Assembly: GCF_004328665.1 (NCBI RefSeq)
Contig: NZ_CP019770.1
Coordinates: 1,054,001-1,118,000 of the forward strand
DNA: 64,000 nt
Reading direction: 5' to 3'
Source: Pseudoalteromonas sp. DL-6
Lineage (GTDB): Bacteria; Pseudomonadota; Gammaproteobacteria; Enterobacterales; Alteromonadaceae
Part shown: one piece after another, positions 17,949-27,435 of the stretch
How the letters are laid out: every line of letters begins with the position of its first letter
Position numbering within the stretch: the first letter of the stretch is position 1
Translations under genes and position numbers: made by a program
Notes under the pieces: model-generated
What the model saw: the letters and a program-made list of their open reading frames with translations, nothing else
Database searches by the model: none
Told to the model about the DNA's origin: nothing

Positions 17949-20672
17949 TCAAAGAGAATGCGAATAAAGTGGTAGATTCTCCGATTGATTCGCAGTTTTA
18001 GCGCTTAAAAGCTCATATCTTGGGCGATCTACATTGAAAATTTCAGCTGCATAGATTTTTAAATCTTCAAGCGTTAACGCGTTTAAAGAATCCAGCAGGC
18101 GTTGCTGCATATGAAACTGATGATCGCCATTGCCAATAGCAAGCCATAAACGTTGTGAACGTAAACGCAAGTTTTTGTCTTTTTCGGCAATATGCGTTGT
18201 TAACCCATGTTTTTGTTGCTGCCAGACTTGCTCTGTTAGTTCATCAATGGTTGATAAATACTGACTGATAAACACGTTATGCCTGTGCAGTAACGTGTTA
18301 GGTTCAAATTTAGGTGACTGAATATAAAATGCAATTCCGGCACGGGTATTAAAGGGCGCATAACCGGCACCAACTAAATAGCCCAGTTGTTGTGTGGTTC
18401 TTAGCTCATTGAAGTAATCTTGATTAATTAAATGATTAAGCGCCATCATTTTTACTTTTTCATCAACATCATCGCTTAATGCTTGGTAGTAAATCACCAT
18501 AGCATTATCGCTACAAGCGAGTTCTAATTCGTAACGAGTCACTTTGGTAATTTCAAAAAGTGGGCGCTTTAAATCTTCTATGACCGCTGACTTTTTAAGG
18601 TGCAGTGCCACCTTTTTCTGAAACTCAAGTGCCTCATTTTGCTGCCAATTGCCATGTAAAAAAGATTCAACATGAAGCGCATTTAAAAACGCCTGTCTAA
18701 ACTCATTAAACTGATGAAAACAGGTATCTTTAAGTGCATTTGCTAACTCGTCAGGCTGTGGGTTCCACGGCATTATTTTAGCGCCTAATATACTAAAGAG
18801 CTCACTAACAGGTTTGTTTTGGTTGCTATTGCGCCAATGCCTTACTAGTTGCTTTTTATATTCAGCAAAGCGTTTAGCACAAATTTTTACGTTAAATAGT
18901 GCATCAATTAGTTGATCAACCAGCTCAAGTTGGCTTGAAGATAGCCCCGCAGTATGTAAAGTTAAGCCGCCTTGGTGAGAGGTCAAGTGATAACTTAAGC
19001 CAGCAAGCTCCGCTGGGTAAAACTGCTCGCCAACACTATCCATAAACAAATCTGAAAACAATCGAGTCAATGCCATATGTTTTACATCTTTAACTGCAAA
19101 GTCAGAGTCCATGGCTAAATAAAAATGCCCTTTGGCCACTCTGAAGGTGGCATCTTGTTTAAACCAAAAGTCAAAGCCAGCTTCTTTTACCAGCAAAGTT
19201 GGATGAGCTTGCTGCGACTCTATTGGATATAAAACAACATCTTTAGCTAAATAAGGATTTGCGGTAGGTAATAACATTTCACCTTGTGGCTGACTAATTT
19301 GTGCCAGCGCTTCGAGCCAATGCAGTGACAGTTTTTCAATTTTATACGGTGTGTTATACCAAGCAGCTGTGTGTTCAGGCTCTACACCCGGATGAATCAG
19401 CACTAAACGCATATTGTGAGGGGTTAACCATTGCATCGCCATTTCATGAGTGGTGGCTTTAAAGCCTTCCATTAAATAGTCGCCCTGTAAGTAATTAACT
19501 TCATCGTAATGTTGCATGTTAATACTTAAATTACTGACCCAGTCAATCAGTCGAGATTTTTCTTGGTTATCAAATGCGATCTGTAGCAGTTTTTGTTTAT
19601 CTTGATACAAGCGAGGCAGTTTGCTGATGTTGTTATTTATTAGGCAAATGTATTCAAATACCATTTCAATAATGTCTTCGTAGTATTCAATGCCTTCATC
19701 GGTCAGCGCCATACTAATATTAAAATCTTTAAAGTTACTACCGTTGATGCCACCTCCGGCAGACAGAGCATTGATCCAACCTTGTTCTTTAAGTACCGAA
19801 TATAGCGAGCCTTGCCCTTCATATCCTAGTAAATGGGCAATAAAACTAACTGTTTTATGACGGTAAAAATCGTCTATGTTTGGCATGGCAAAGCTAATAA
19901 TTAGCTTTTGTACGTGTTTGTGTGGCTCTATATGAAGCAACTTACCTAAATCTTGGCTGCGATAAAGCGGCGCTTCTATAGGTGGCTTTAACTTACCTTT
20001 TTTGCCTTTAATTTGGCAAAAATACTGAGTTGCCCATGCCTCAAGTGTATCTAATGATTCATTGGCACAAATCACTAAAGTCATCCATTGAGCTTGGTAA
20101 TGCTGATTAAAAAAGTCACGTAATTCATCACTAATACAGCGTTTTCTATCAGCTAATGTTTGTAAGTTGCCTACGGAGAACTTAGCAAATGGGTGTGCAG
20201 GGTTGACCGTTTCTTTATGCACTTGATAGATACGTCGGCCATCATCTTTAATCTTTAATTTAAACTCAGCTTCAATAGCATTTCGTTCTTTTTCGGTTTC
20301 TGCGGGGTTTAATGTGGGCGCTATAAAAAAACGGCTAAATTGCGCTAACGCCGATTCAATATGATTGTTATTAATATCAAAAAAGTAGCAAGTATGCTCC
20401 GTGCCAGTCCAAGCATTGGTGTTACCACCAGATTGAGAGACAAAATTATTAAAGCTGCCTGATTCAGGATACAGATCGGTGCCTAAAAACAGCATGTGCT
20501 CTAAAAAGTGCGCTAAGCCTTGCCTATCAAGAGGATCGTCAAAGTGGCCGGCGTTTACAGCCATGGAGGCTGCCGCTTTTACTGAGTCCTGATCGTGCAC
20601 TAAAAGCACTTTTAGACCATTGTCCAGTGTTAGTGTGCGGTAAGCTCTGTTATCATTAGTGCTGATTTTCAA
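17949..20672 (-). CDS. insulinase family (M16) zinc metallopeptidase
   Basis: A 907-residue M16A peptidase resembling protease III (pitrilysin) and insulin-degrading enzyme. The inverted zinc motif HFLEHMLFLGT (HxxEH) is at about residues 57-67 and the third ligand lies in ERNAIEAEFKLK about 75 residues later, the normal spacing. The C-terminal half carries the inactive M16 domains with RTTQQLGYLVGAGY. Unlike E. coli protease III (Ptr), it has no N-terminal signal peptide, so I infer cytosolic action on peptides. It is divergent from sixA and is not linked to recB/recD. Confidence 0.92.
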   Translation of the reverse strand: MKISTNDNRAYRTLTLDNGLKVLLVHDQDSVKAAASMAVNAGHFDDPLDRQGLAHFLEHMLFLGTDLYPESGSFNNFVSQSGGNTNAWTGTEHTCYFFDINNNHIESALAQFSRFFIAPTLNPAETEKERNAIEAEFKLKIKDDGRRIYQVHKETVNPAHPFAKFSVGNLQTLADRKRCISDELRDFFNQHYQAQWMTLVICANESLDTLEAWATQYFCQIKGKKGKLKPPIEAPLYRSQDLGKLLHIEPHKHVQKLIISFAMPNIDDFYRHKTVSFIAHLLGYEGQGSLYSVLKEQGWINALSAGGGINGSNFKDFNISMALTDEGIEYYEDIIEMVFEYICLINNNISKLPRLYQDKQKLLQIAFDNQEKSRLIDWVSNLSINMQHYDEVNYLQGDYLMEGFKATTHEMAMQWLTPHNMRLVLIHPGVEPEHTAAWYNTPYKIEKLSLHWLEALAQISQPQGEMLLPTANPYLAKDVVLYPIESQQAHPTLLVKEAGFDFWFKQDATFRVAKGHFYLAMDSDFAVKDVKHMALTRLFSDLFMDSVGEQFYPAELAGLSYHLTSHQGGLTLHTAGLSSSQLELVDQLIDALFNVKICAKRFAEYKKQLVRHWRNSNQNKPVSELFSILGAKIMPWNPQPDELANALKDTCFHQFNEFRQAFLNALHVESFLHGNWQQNEALEFQKKVALHLKKSAVIEDLKRPLFEITKVTRYELELACSDNAMVIYYQALSDDVDEKVKMMALNHLINQDYFNELRTTQQLGYLVGAGYAPFNTRAGIAFYIQSPKFEPNTLLHRHNVFISQYLSTIDELTEQVWQQQKHGLTTHIAEKDKNLRLRSQRLWLAIGNGDHQFHMQQRLLDSLNALTLEDLKIYAAEIFNVDRPRYELLSAKTANQSENLPLYSHSL

Positions 20673-20856
20673 ATGATGCTCCTGAAACTAAACGTATAAT
20701 TGTTAACAACAGATGATAACTTCAGGAATGCGACGCTATTTACCTGAACATCATGAAAGAACTATTTTAAGAAAATAAATAGGTTTGAGTTATTAATATA
20801 GCGGAAATTCGAGCAAATTGGCTACTGTTTTATATTCTTTAATTGGTTGATTTTTT

Positions 20857-21333
20857 ATGAAAACAATCTTGATAATGCGTCATGGTGAAGCAATACCTAT
20901 GCAGGCTGATGATGTCAGTAGAAATTTGACTTCTGTGGGTCAGCAACAAGCTGAAAAGATGGGTTTATGGTTGCAAAAAATGCACGCTCCCAGTGGCTTG
21001 TTAGTTAGTCCCTATGTTAGAGCGCAGCAAACGGCCGAGGCTGTTAAAAAAAGTAATCACTTTTTATTTGAAGAAACCTGTCACGATATTATTCCTGATG
21101 GGAACCCCCAGGTTGCCGCAGATTATTTAGAAACGCTAATTGCGCTTCACCCCGAATGCGATACCTGGCTTGTAGTTGCCCATATGCCCATAGTGAGCTA
21201 TTTGGTTGACCAACTGTGCCCGGGTAATATGCCAATTTTTAACACCGGTGCAGTTGCCCAAATTAGTTACAATGAAGTGAGCCTTAAAAGTGATTACATC
21301 ACCATAAATGCGCCAGCTAATGTAACCGTATAA
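20857..21333 (+). CDS. sixA: phosphohistidine phosphatase SixA
   Basis: A 158-residue histidine-phosphatase superfamily protein. The catalytic RHG is at residues 8-10 (IMRHGEA), followed by a SPYVRAQQTAE segment and the second active-site histidine in VVAHMPIVSYL. Length and motifs match SixA, which removes phosphate from HPt domains or from the nitrogen phosphotransferase proteins. No partner kinase is encoded nearby. The upstream 184-bp region is shared with the divergent peptidase gene. Confidence 0.9.
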   Translation: MKTILIMRHGEAIPMQADDVSRNLTSVGQQQAEKMGLWLQKMHAPSGLLVSPYVRAQQTAEAVKKSNHFLFEETCHDIIPDGNPQVAADYLETLIALHPECDTWLVVAHMPIVSYLVDQLCPGNMPIFNTGAVAQISYNEVSLKSDYITINAPANVTV

Positions 21334-21387
21334 ACTACGAATTTTCCCAGCTTAAAGCCTGACAATAAAACGTGGTTAGGCATATAT

Positions 21388-22311
21388 CTAAAGTAAAATG
21401 GTTAACCATACACTAAAACTCAGCACACTTAATACTGTAGATAAAACCACTGCACTGGCTAGGGTATCTTGATGTTGCTTAATTTGGCATGCAATTAAAT
21501 AGGCATTAACGCCTAATGGCGATGCACTTAATAGTACCAGTACTTTTAACAGTGACTCATTAAGTGCAAATACGTGTGTGCCTAGCAATAACACCAAGGC
21601 AGGTAATATGACTAATTTTAATAGGCTGGCAATAGCTGCTGCTTGCCAGTTATCGCTAACTTTATAAAAGGCTAAGTTGGCGCCCAAAACAAATAACGCA
21701 CAGGCAATTGCAGGTTTAGCTAAAAGTGCTAAGCCATTAGTTAAATCAGCAAATAAAGTAACCCCTGCCAAATTAACCAATAAACCAGTGCTAATACTTA
21801 ACACCACTGGATTGAGTAGCATATTCTTGGCAAATGCTGACCAGGAAAACACATGACTGGCGCTGTTTGCACTAATTAAAAAAGTAAGGGTGAACAATAA
21901 CGCGCTATGAAAGGTAATGATCATAAAAATAATGCCCATCATTTGCTCGCCTAATGCGGCAATAATAATCGGCAAGCCCACTAATACGGTGTTTGAATAA
22001 CTACTGCCAAGGGCAAACACACTGTGACGCTCGTATTGAGGGTGTTTAGAGAGAATATAGCGGTCAATAACCAGGGCAAGAAAGTAAATTAAAATAACGG
22101 GAATGTAAAAACTTAAAAAACCATTTAAGCTGACACTGGTTTGTAAGTCTGCTTTGGCCATATTTAAAAATAAAAAGCTCGGCACACTAATATAAAAAGT
22201 AAACTTGCTTAACCCCGCTATGTGGATGCGCTCTAAAAAGCCACTGCGACTAGCAATATAGCCACATAGCACAATAAAAATCAGCGGGAATATAATCGAA
22301 AATATATGCAC
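21388..22311 (-). CDS. AEC family transporter
   Basis: A 307-residue integral membrane protein with about ten hydrophobic segments, consistent with the auxin efflux carrier (AEC/malonate permease-like) fold. Visible family elements include ALGSSYSNTVLVGLPI in the first half and SPLGVNAYLIACQI in the second, the two crossing motifs of the inverted repeat. The substrate cannot be inferred. It lies 17 bp downstream of smrB on the same strand and may be read through from it. Confidence 0.9.
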   Translation of the reverse strand: MHIFSIIFPLIFIVLCGYIASRSGFLERIHIAGLSKFTFYISVPSFLFLNMAKADLQTSVSLNGFLSFYIPVILIYFLALVIDRYILSKHPQYERHSVFALGSSYSNTVLVGLPIIIAALGEQMMGIIFMIITFHSALLFTLTFLISANSASHVFSWSAFAKNMLLNPVVLSISTGLLVNLAGVTLFADLTNGLALLAKPAIACALFVLGANLAFYKVSDNWQAAAIASLLKLVILPALVLLLGTHVFALNESLLKVLVLLSASPLGVNAYLIACQIKQHQDTLASAVVLSTVLSVLSFSVWLTILL

Positions 22312-22328
22312 TAAAGGGCTCTTATTGA

Positions 22329-22886
22329 TTAGCGTCTAAACTCATCACTTTGCGGTAAATTAATTAATATGAGTACTGCACCTTTACCGCCATATTCAAG
22401 TGGTGCTTGATGCATAGCAATAACGTCGGGGTGCTGCACTAAATATTGCGGCACTTTATGCCTGAGGATATGGCCGCCAATTCCGTGTACAACACAGGCG
22501 CAGTAGTAATGCTTTTTTTTACACTCATGAATAAGCCCTGCGAGTTCATCTTTGGCTACTTCTTTATTTAAGCCATGCAGGTCGAGGGTTAAATCAGGTA
22601 TAAAATCCCCTCGGCGTAGTTGTTTCGCTAAAAAACGATCCTGACCCTGTTGCACATAATTAACAGTACCGTTAGTGTCTATATCGGGCACATATTCATC
22701 AGAAAAGAAAAATTCTGATTGTTGTTGCTTTTTTTGCTGGGCAAATTGCTTCGCTTGTGACACTTTAGGTTTATTACTAAAACGGTGAGTGTCTTGTTTG
22801 AACACGCGCGCACCGCTGATACTTTGACGAAACAAGTCAATGTCATCAGGGCTAATTAGATTGTTTGAGTGTGGATCTTTTTTCAT
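22329..22886 (-). CDS. smrB: ribosome rescue endonuclease SmrB
   Basis: A 185-residue Smr-domain protein. The N-terminal half is basic and Gln-rich (QAKQFAQQKKQQQSEFF). The Smr domain begins with LTLDLHGLNKEVAKDEL, contains VVHGIGGHILRHKVPQYL (the GxG and RNA-cleavage region) and ends EYGGKGAVLILI. SmrB cuts mRNA between collided ribosomes. It is divergent from prmB, as in many gammaproteobacteria, here separated by a 297-bp spacer holding a MITE-like element. Confidence 0.92.
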   Translation of the reverse strand: MKKDPHSNNLISPDDIDLFRQSISGARVFKQDTHRFSNKPKVSQAKQFAQQKKQQQSEFFFSDEYVPDIDTNGTVNYVQQGQDRFLAKQLRRGDFIPDLTLDLHGLNKEVAKDELAGLIHECKKKHYYCACVVHGIGGHILRHKVPQYLVQHPDVIAMHQAPLEYGGKGAVLILINLPQSDEFRR

Positions 22887-22935
22887 AGCGGCAGTCTAAA
22901 CAAAAAAGTGGTAAAAATCGAGTAAAAAGGTGTGA

Positions 22936-23106
22936 TACCCAAGCAGCTTTGAGGTGCATAGTACGGCGCCAATAAGGTTAGTTTAAAAGCGATTTATACT
23001 GCGTTATTGATTTGAACAACAGAGTGACTATTACACTTGCAATCAATGCCTTGTTTAAATTACTTTTAATTCTAACTGTCACTCGCACCTAGAGGTGGCT
23101 TGGGTA
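22936..23106. mobile_element. MITE-like element with 22-bp imperfect inverted ends
   Basis: A 171-bp AT-rich non-coding element between smrB and prmB. Left end 22936-22957 begins TACCCAAGC and ends AGGTGC; right end 23085-23106 begins GCACCT and ends GCTTGGGTA, a 22-bp inverted repeat with mismatches only in the middle. The outer TA at both ends could be a TA target duplication, as for IS630/mariner-type MITEs. Inside are further inverted pairs (GAGTGAC near 23020 with GTCACTC near 23080). No transposase is encoded. Confidence 0.6.
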
Positions 23107-23183
23107 TACAATAGGGCAATCATGGGGCCCATAGTGTGCCCCGATTGAGTTAATTTTTTGAAAGTAGCAGGCAGATAATACTG

Positions 23184-24119
23184 ATGAGTGAATTACTAAT
23201 AGAAGAAGCAACCCTGGATGAAGCTGTTGCAGAACTTTCAACCTTACACGATTGGCTTCGTTGGACGACAAGTCAATTTGCAAGTAGCGGTATTTTCTTT
23301 GGTCATGGCACCGATAACGCATGGGATGAAGCGGTAAGTTTGTTATTACCAGCACTTAGCTTGCCAATTGATGCACCCAAAGAGCTGATGCATGCCCGTT
23401 TAACCAGCACTGAAAAAAACCGTTTAGCAGGCTTAATTGCCGAGCGCATTAACGATTTTACCCCAGTTCCATACCTGACCAACATTGCATGGTTTGCCAA
23501 TATGCCATTTTATGTGGATGAACGTGTATTAATTCCTCGCTCGCCTTTTGCTGAGCTTATTAATAATCGTTTTACACCTTGGCTAGAGCAGCCAGAGTCA
23601 GTTGGGCGTATTTTAGATTTATGTACGGGGTCGGGTTGTATCGCGATTGCATTGGCACAAGCATTCGAAAATGCGCAAGTTGATGCGGTTGATATATCTT
23701 ATGAAGCGCTTGAAGTGGCTGATATTAATATCACTGACTATCAACTAAGTGACCGTGTATTACCGATCCAGTCTGACGTATTCAGTGGTGTGCCTGGGCA
23801 AAAATATGACTTAATCGTAGCAAACCCTCCGTACGTTGATGCTGAAGATATGGCTGATTTACCACGTGAATTCCACCACGAGCCAGAGCTTGGGTTAGCA
23901 TCGGGTCACGATGGCCTTGATGTAACACGTACTATTTTAGATCAAGCTAGTGAGCATCTAACAGATAACGGTTTGTTATTTGTCGAAGTAGGTAACTCTA
24001 TGGTACATATGGATGCACTGTATCCAGGCGCACCATTTGAATGGATTGAGTTTGAACAAGGCGGATTAGGGGTGTTTGTTATTAGCAAGCAACAACTAGA
24101 TGCCTACTTTGCGCAGTAA
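23184..24119 (+). CDS. prmB: 50S ribosomal protein L3 N5-glutamine methyltransferase PrmB
   Basis: A 311-residue SAM-dependent methyltransferase that methylates a glutamine of ribosomal protein L3. An N-terminal helical substrate domain (about 1-100) includes YLTNIAWFANMPFYVDERVLIPRSP. The Rossmann core shows ILDLCTGSGCIAIALA (SAM-binding) and the catalytic NPPY motif in LIVANPPYVDAEDM near residue 215. Its position upstream of aroC and divergent from smrB is the conserved gammaproteobacterial arrangement, which favours PrmB over PrmC. Confidence 0.94.
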   Translation: MSELLIEEATLDEAVAELSTLHDWLRWTTSQFASSGIFFGHGTDNAWDEAVSLLLPALSLPIDAPKELMHARLTSTEKNRLAGLIAERINDFTPVPYLTNIAWFANMPFYVDERVLIPRSPFAELINNRFTPWLEQPESVGRILDLCTGSGCIAIALAQAFENAQVDAVDISYEALEVADINITDYQLSDRVLPIQSDVFSGVPGQKYDLIVANPPYVDAEDMADLPREFHHEPELGLASGHDGLDVTRTILDQASEHLTDNGLLFVEVGNSMVHMDALYPGAPFEWIEFEQGGLGVFVISKQQLDAYFAQ

Positions 24120-24130
24120 TAATTAATACT

Positions 24131-24186
24131 AGCCATTCATCCCAAATGGCTGGGTAACACTATAGCCGAGTTAATCCTCGGCTATA
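24131..24186 (+). promoter_or_regulatory. two stem-loops in the prmB-aroC spacer
   Basis: The first hairpin is AGCCATT/AATGGCT (24131-24151). The second is TATAGCCGAG, loop TTAATC, CTCGGCTATA (24161-24186), a perfect 10-bp stem. Neither is followed by a T-tract, so they are more likely mRNA stability or processing structures, or a weak terminator, than a full intrinsic terminator. They end 24 nt before the aroC start codon. Confidence 0.5.
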
Positions 24187-24210
24187 AGTCATTAGGAATG
24201 AGGAAAGTTA

Positions 24211-25308
24211 ATGGCAGGTAATAGCATAGGGCAGTTATTTAAAGTGTCCACCTTTGGCGAAAGCCACGGCGTTGCATTAGGCGGCGTAGTGGATGGCACG
24301 CCCGCAGGCCTTGAGATAACAGAGGCCGACATACAACACGATTTAGATCGTCGAAAGCCTGGACAAAGTCGCTATACCACGCAGCGCCGTGAGAGCGACC
24401 AAATTAAAATTTTAGCGGGCGTTTTTGAAGGTAAAACCACCGGTACCAGTATTGGTTTATTAATTGAAAATACTGATCAACGCTCACAAGATTATGGCAA
24501 AATTAAAGACGTATTTCGTCCAGGTCACGGTGACTATACCTACTGGCACAAGTACGGCCTACGCGATTACCGTGGTGGTGGCCGCTCATCTGCGCGTGAA
24601 ACCGCTATTCGGGTTGCCGCAGGCGCCATTGCTAAAAAGTATTTAAAGCAGTTTCATGGTATTGAAGTTAAAGCATGCTTGAGTCAATTAGGGCCAATAA
24701 AAGCCGAAAACTACGATTGGGACGAAGTGGAAAACAATTTATTTTTCTTCCCAGATACAAGTAAGCTTGAAGCACTTGATGAATATATGCGCGAGCTAAA
24801 AAAGCAAGGCGACTCAGTGGGTGCCAAAGTAAAAGTAGTGGCTAAAAATGTACCAGTTGGATTAGGTGAGCCAGTATTTGATAGGCTAGATGCCGAACTT
24901 GCACATTCATTAATGAGTATTAATGCTGTTAAAGGCGTTGAAATTGGCGATGGCTTTGATGTAGTCGAGCAAAAAGGCTCAGAGCACCGCGACGAGTTAA
25001 CCCCTGATGGGTTTACTTCAAATCATGCCGGTGGCGTGCTTGCAGGAATTTCAACGGGGCAAGATATAATCGCATCAATTGCGCTTAAACCGACATCGAG
25101 TATTACTATTCCCGGTAATAGTATTAACACCGAAAATGAAGCGGTTGAAATGATCACCAAAGGTCGTCATGATCCTTGTGTAGGCATTCGTGCTATTCCG
25201 ATTGCTGAGGCAATGATGGCTATTACTTTAATGGATCATTTACTTCGTCAACGCGGTCAAAACCCGCATGTAAACCACGAACATGGGCCAATTAAAGGCG
25301 CTATTTAA
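24211..25308 (+). CDS. aroC: chorismate synthase
   Basis: A 365-residue FMN-dependent enzyme that converts 5-enolpyruvylshikimate 3-phosphate to chorismate, the last step of the shikimate pathway. Signatures are [19 protein letters not shown] near the N-terminus, [28 protein letters not shown] and the C-terminal [20 protein letters not shown]. Full length for the family. GAGGAA precedes the ATG. It follows prmB with a 91-bp spacer containing two hairpins. A hairpin overlaps its stop codon. Confidence 0.97.
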   Translation: MAGNSIGQLFKVSTFGESHGVALGGVVDGTPAGLEITEADIQHDLDRRKPGQSRYTTQRRESDQIKILAGVFEGKTTGTSIGLLIENTDQRSQDYGKIKDVFRPGHGDYTYWHKYGLRDYRGGGRSSARETAIRVAAGAIAKKYLKQFHGIEVKACLSQLGPIKAENYDWDEVENNLFFFPDTSKLEALDEYMRELKKQGDSVGAKVKVVAKNVPVGLGEPVFDRLDAELAHSLMSINAVKGVEIGDGFDVVEQKGSEHRDELTPDGFTSNHAGGVLAGISTGQDIIASIALKPTSSITIPGNSINTENEAVEMITKGRHDPCVGIRAIPIAEAMMAITLMDHLLRQRGQNPHVNHEHGPIKGAI

Positions 25309-25318
25309 GCGCCTTTAA
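25292..25318 (+). terminator. hairpin overlapping the aroC stop codon
   Basis: TTAAAGGCGCT, loop ATTTA, AGCGCCTTTAA: a perfect 11-bp stem whose loop and 3 prime arm hold the TAA stop. The T-run is weak (TTTAATT), so it may act as a terminator or as a 3 prime end stabiliser. Confidence 0.6.
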
Positions 25319-25370
25319 TTATAATAAATGCGGCTGATATTTGATGCCGCACTTACATAACTGACTATAC

Positions 25371-26525
25371 TTAAATACGGTCAATGGCTTGTTTCGCAAC
25401 CATATAGAGTTTTTTAATCATTAAACCTAACACCCAACGGATAAATTGAGTTGTGAGCTCTACTACCTCGTATGACGCTTTACCTACAAAAGCAAGCATA
25501 TGGCCAATTAAACCCTTTAACTCTTCTGTAAGCTCTACAAACTTAACCACAGATTCATGTAAGCATCGCGCTAAAATATCATAAAAAGTTAACCCAACGC
25601 TAAGACCTGCTTGTGCAGAAATAAAGGCGTATTGGCCAGTTTTCTTTAAAAAGGTAATTAAGCCATCGGTAATAATTCGCTGCCATCTAAGTGAGAACGT
25701 CACGTTATAGCGCAGAGCATATTTTAAAACTGTATGATTATAGTGAAGAGTTTTTAGTGAGCTTTCCATGCTTCCATAATCTTTGTGTGCAGCTACAGTA
25801 TTAACATAACCGGGTGTGTTTTCTTCCATAGAGTGTGCACCAATATTAAAAAACGATCCTTCATTCATCGCCGTTTGGTATTCGCTTGAGGTATGACTAA
25901 ATGGCCAAGCTGGTACGCAGGGTACAGGATCTGCACCGTGCGTTACACGGTACTGACCAACATTGTGTGCAGCTGAATGTACCGAATGATTTAGCACAAC
26001 CCTCGGCGCACCAAACGTATATAAATTGGTGGGAATACCTTGATCACTTGCCCATATTGCTGATAGTTGGGCAATCGCACCACCTAAACTATGGCCAACA
26101 AGGTGCAAACATTTAGGCTTATGCTGTTTGACATAACTTGCAAACATCGGCTTCATGCTGGTAAAGGCTTTTTCAAAACCAGAGTGCACTTCTAAATTTT
26201 TAGGGCCATGGGTAATTGCTACGTTTAAGTTTGTTAACCAATCAGCACAGGAAGTAAAAACGGTGCCACGTATACCAATAATATGGTGGCCTTTAAATTG
26301 TTGTGAAGCACCCTCTGCAGTCAAAGCGAAACCTGTAGTGCGGTTTAGAAGTTGATTGATTAAGCCACCACTAACACCTTTAATTTGGTTATTGGTGATT
26401 TTAAAATCTCTATCAAAACTTTGTCCTAATTCTTCCTTAAATGACGTAGAGGTTCTTATATCATAAACTCTAGCCGCTATAGTGGCAGCTATATTTGGGG
26501 GTAATATTGCTTGGACTTTTTCCAT
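25371..26525 (-). CDS. class 3 lipase family protein
   Basis: A 384-residue alpha/beta-hydrolase of the lipase class 3 type. The nucleophile elbow is GHSLGG (144-149, Ser146). Upstream are IIGIRGT (oxyanion strand) and ADWLTNLNVAITHGP; the likely acidic residue is Asp199 in THGADPVPCVP and a histidine candidate is H231. No signal peptide is present. The last 130 residues are helical and partly hydrophobic and may bind membrane. It lies 13 nt after a DUF6795-like gene, with AAGGAAG upstream of the ATG. A second, truncated copy of its N-terminus lies at 27226-27435. Whether it is a housekeeping lipase or a secreted antibacterial phospholipase is open. Confidence 0.85.
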   Translation of the reverse strand: MEKVQAILPPNIAATIAARVYDIRTSTSFKEELGQSFDRDFKITNNQIKGVSGGLINQLLNRTTGFALTAEGASQQFKGHHIIGIRGTVFTSCADWLTNLNVAITHGPKNLEVHSGFEKAFTSMKPMFASYVKQHKPKCLHLVGHSLGGAIAQLSAIWASDQGIPTNLYTFGAPRVVLNHSVHSAAHNVGQYRVTHGADPVPCVPAWPFSHTSSEYQTAMNEGSFFNIGAHSMEENTPGYVNTVAAHKDYGSMESSLKTLHYNHTVLKYALRYNVTFSLRWQRIITDGLITFLKKTGQYAFISAQAGLSVGLTFYDILARCLHESVVKFVELTEELKGLIGHMLAFVGKASYEVVELTTQFIRWVLGLMIKKLYMVAKQAIDRI

Positions 26526-26538
26526 GTCAATCTTCCTT

Positions 26539-27063
26539 TTATCTTTCAGTTAAATCTGTTAAATCGTAGTTATTTATCTGGTACTCTTTACCATCTTTTA
26601 AAAGTTTATAAGGTAAAAAGTCTTCTTCCCATCGGCAAATACTTTGTGCTACATAGTTACGGTGTATATTCTTTTGATTTCTAAACTCAAATACAACGTG
26701 AGGATTGGTTATTTCACAATTTAAAAGTGATAGCTTTTTACTATACTCGGGGACTTCATCAATACCTGACTGAGTTGCAATCCAAAGGGGGATTAAGGCG
26801 TCATTATTTTCAATAAAGATTTCTTGCGAAACACGGTTTTCAACTATTAGCTTATTTGGTATTGAGGAGAGGATCTTTTTTTTGGAAAAGTGAAAACGTC
26901 CATTTTGATCTGTGCTTACAGTATCTCGGTGGACTTTTTCATCTATGTAGATTAATGAGCGAATTATTTCTAAGTTGGCAACTGGTGTGCCATTTTTTGT
27001 AACAATACCATTGACTTCAGGGCTTAAAAATACTTCTTTTTTCTTTTTGAACCAGCTAAACAT
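26539..27063 (-). CDS. DUF6795-like protein, copy 1
   Basis: About 174 residues from MFSWFKKKKEVFLSPEV. The first half looks like a carboxypeptidase-regulatory-type beta sandwich: GIVTKNGTPVANLEIIRSL, then DTVSTDQNGRFHFSKKKI. It resembles the DUF6795 family as I recall it. I chose the ATG at 27063 because AAGGAG lies five bases upstream. The frame continues upstream through a hydrophobic stretch, and an ATG at 27153 (MNKSSYS) also has AAGGA six bases upstream; that longer form of 204 residues would carry a signal-peptide-like N-terminus. Gene order DUF6795-lipase is repeated next door. Function unknown; possibly a lipase inhibitor or chaperone. Confidence 0.7.
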   Translation of the reverse strand: MFSWFKKKKEVFLSPEVNGIVTKNGTPVANLEIIRSLIYIDEKVHRDTVSTDQNGRFHFSKKKILSSIPNKLIVENRVSQEIFIENNDALIPLWIATQSGIDEVPEYSKKLSLLNCEITNPHVVFEFRNQKNIHRNYVAQSICRWEEDFLPYKLLKDGKEYQINNYDLTDLTER

Positions 27064-27225
27064 ATCTTCTCCTTGACTAATGGCTGGGAAAATAATCACA
27101 CAAACAAGAATTAATAAGATAATGAATCGAGGGCTATAGCTAGATTTATTCATAGGCAATCCTTGCATATTTTTATTGAACTCTAATTGAGAATAAAACA
27201 CATGTAAAGTGAAATGCCCTCTTTT

Positions 27226-27435
27226 TTAACCTCTCAGAGAGCCTGTAATTTGAGTAACCAGATTTAGCAGTTGATTGATTAAACCGCCACTAACGTCTTT
27301 GATTTGGTTGTTGGTGATTTTAAAGTTCCTGACAAAATCGTTGTGAAACTCGCCATTGAAATCATAACTTTCTTTGATGTCGTAAACTCTATTAGCGACA
27401 GTAGCAGCCGTGCTTGGTGATATTCTTTTATTCAT
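27226..27435 (-). pseudogene. truncated N-terminal copy of the lipase
   Basis: A 69-residue ORF that aligns with residues 1-62 of the lipase at 25371-26525, sharing FKITNNQIK, VSGGLINQLLN and TIA/TVANRVYDI-like segments. It then leaves the alignment and stops after NLVTQITGSLRG. The whole hydrolase domain, including the serine elbow, is missing. The ATG overlaps the stop of DUF6795 copy 2 (ATGA). It is either a broken gene left by a tandem duplication and deletion, or a short peptide still being made. Confidence 0.8.

Noticed and set aside
20681..20727. Inverted repeat TCCTGAA/TTCAGGA between the insulinase-type peptidase gene and sixA
   Set aside because: Only 7 bp with about 33 bp between the arms, and it starts at the peptidase start region; not above chance for AT-rich DNA.
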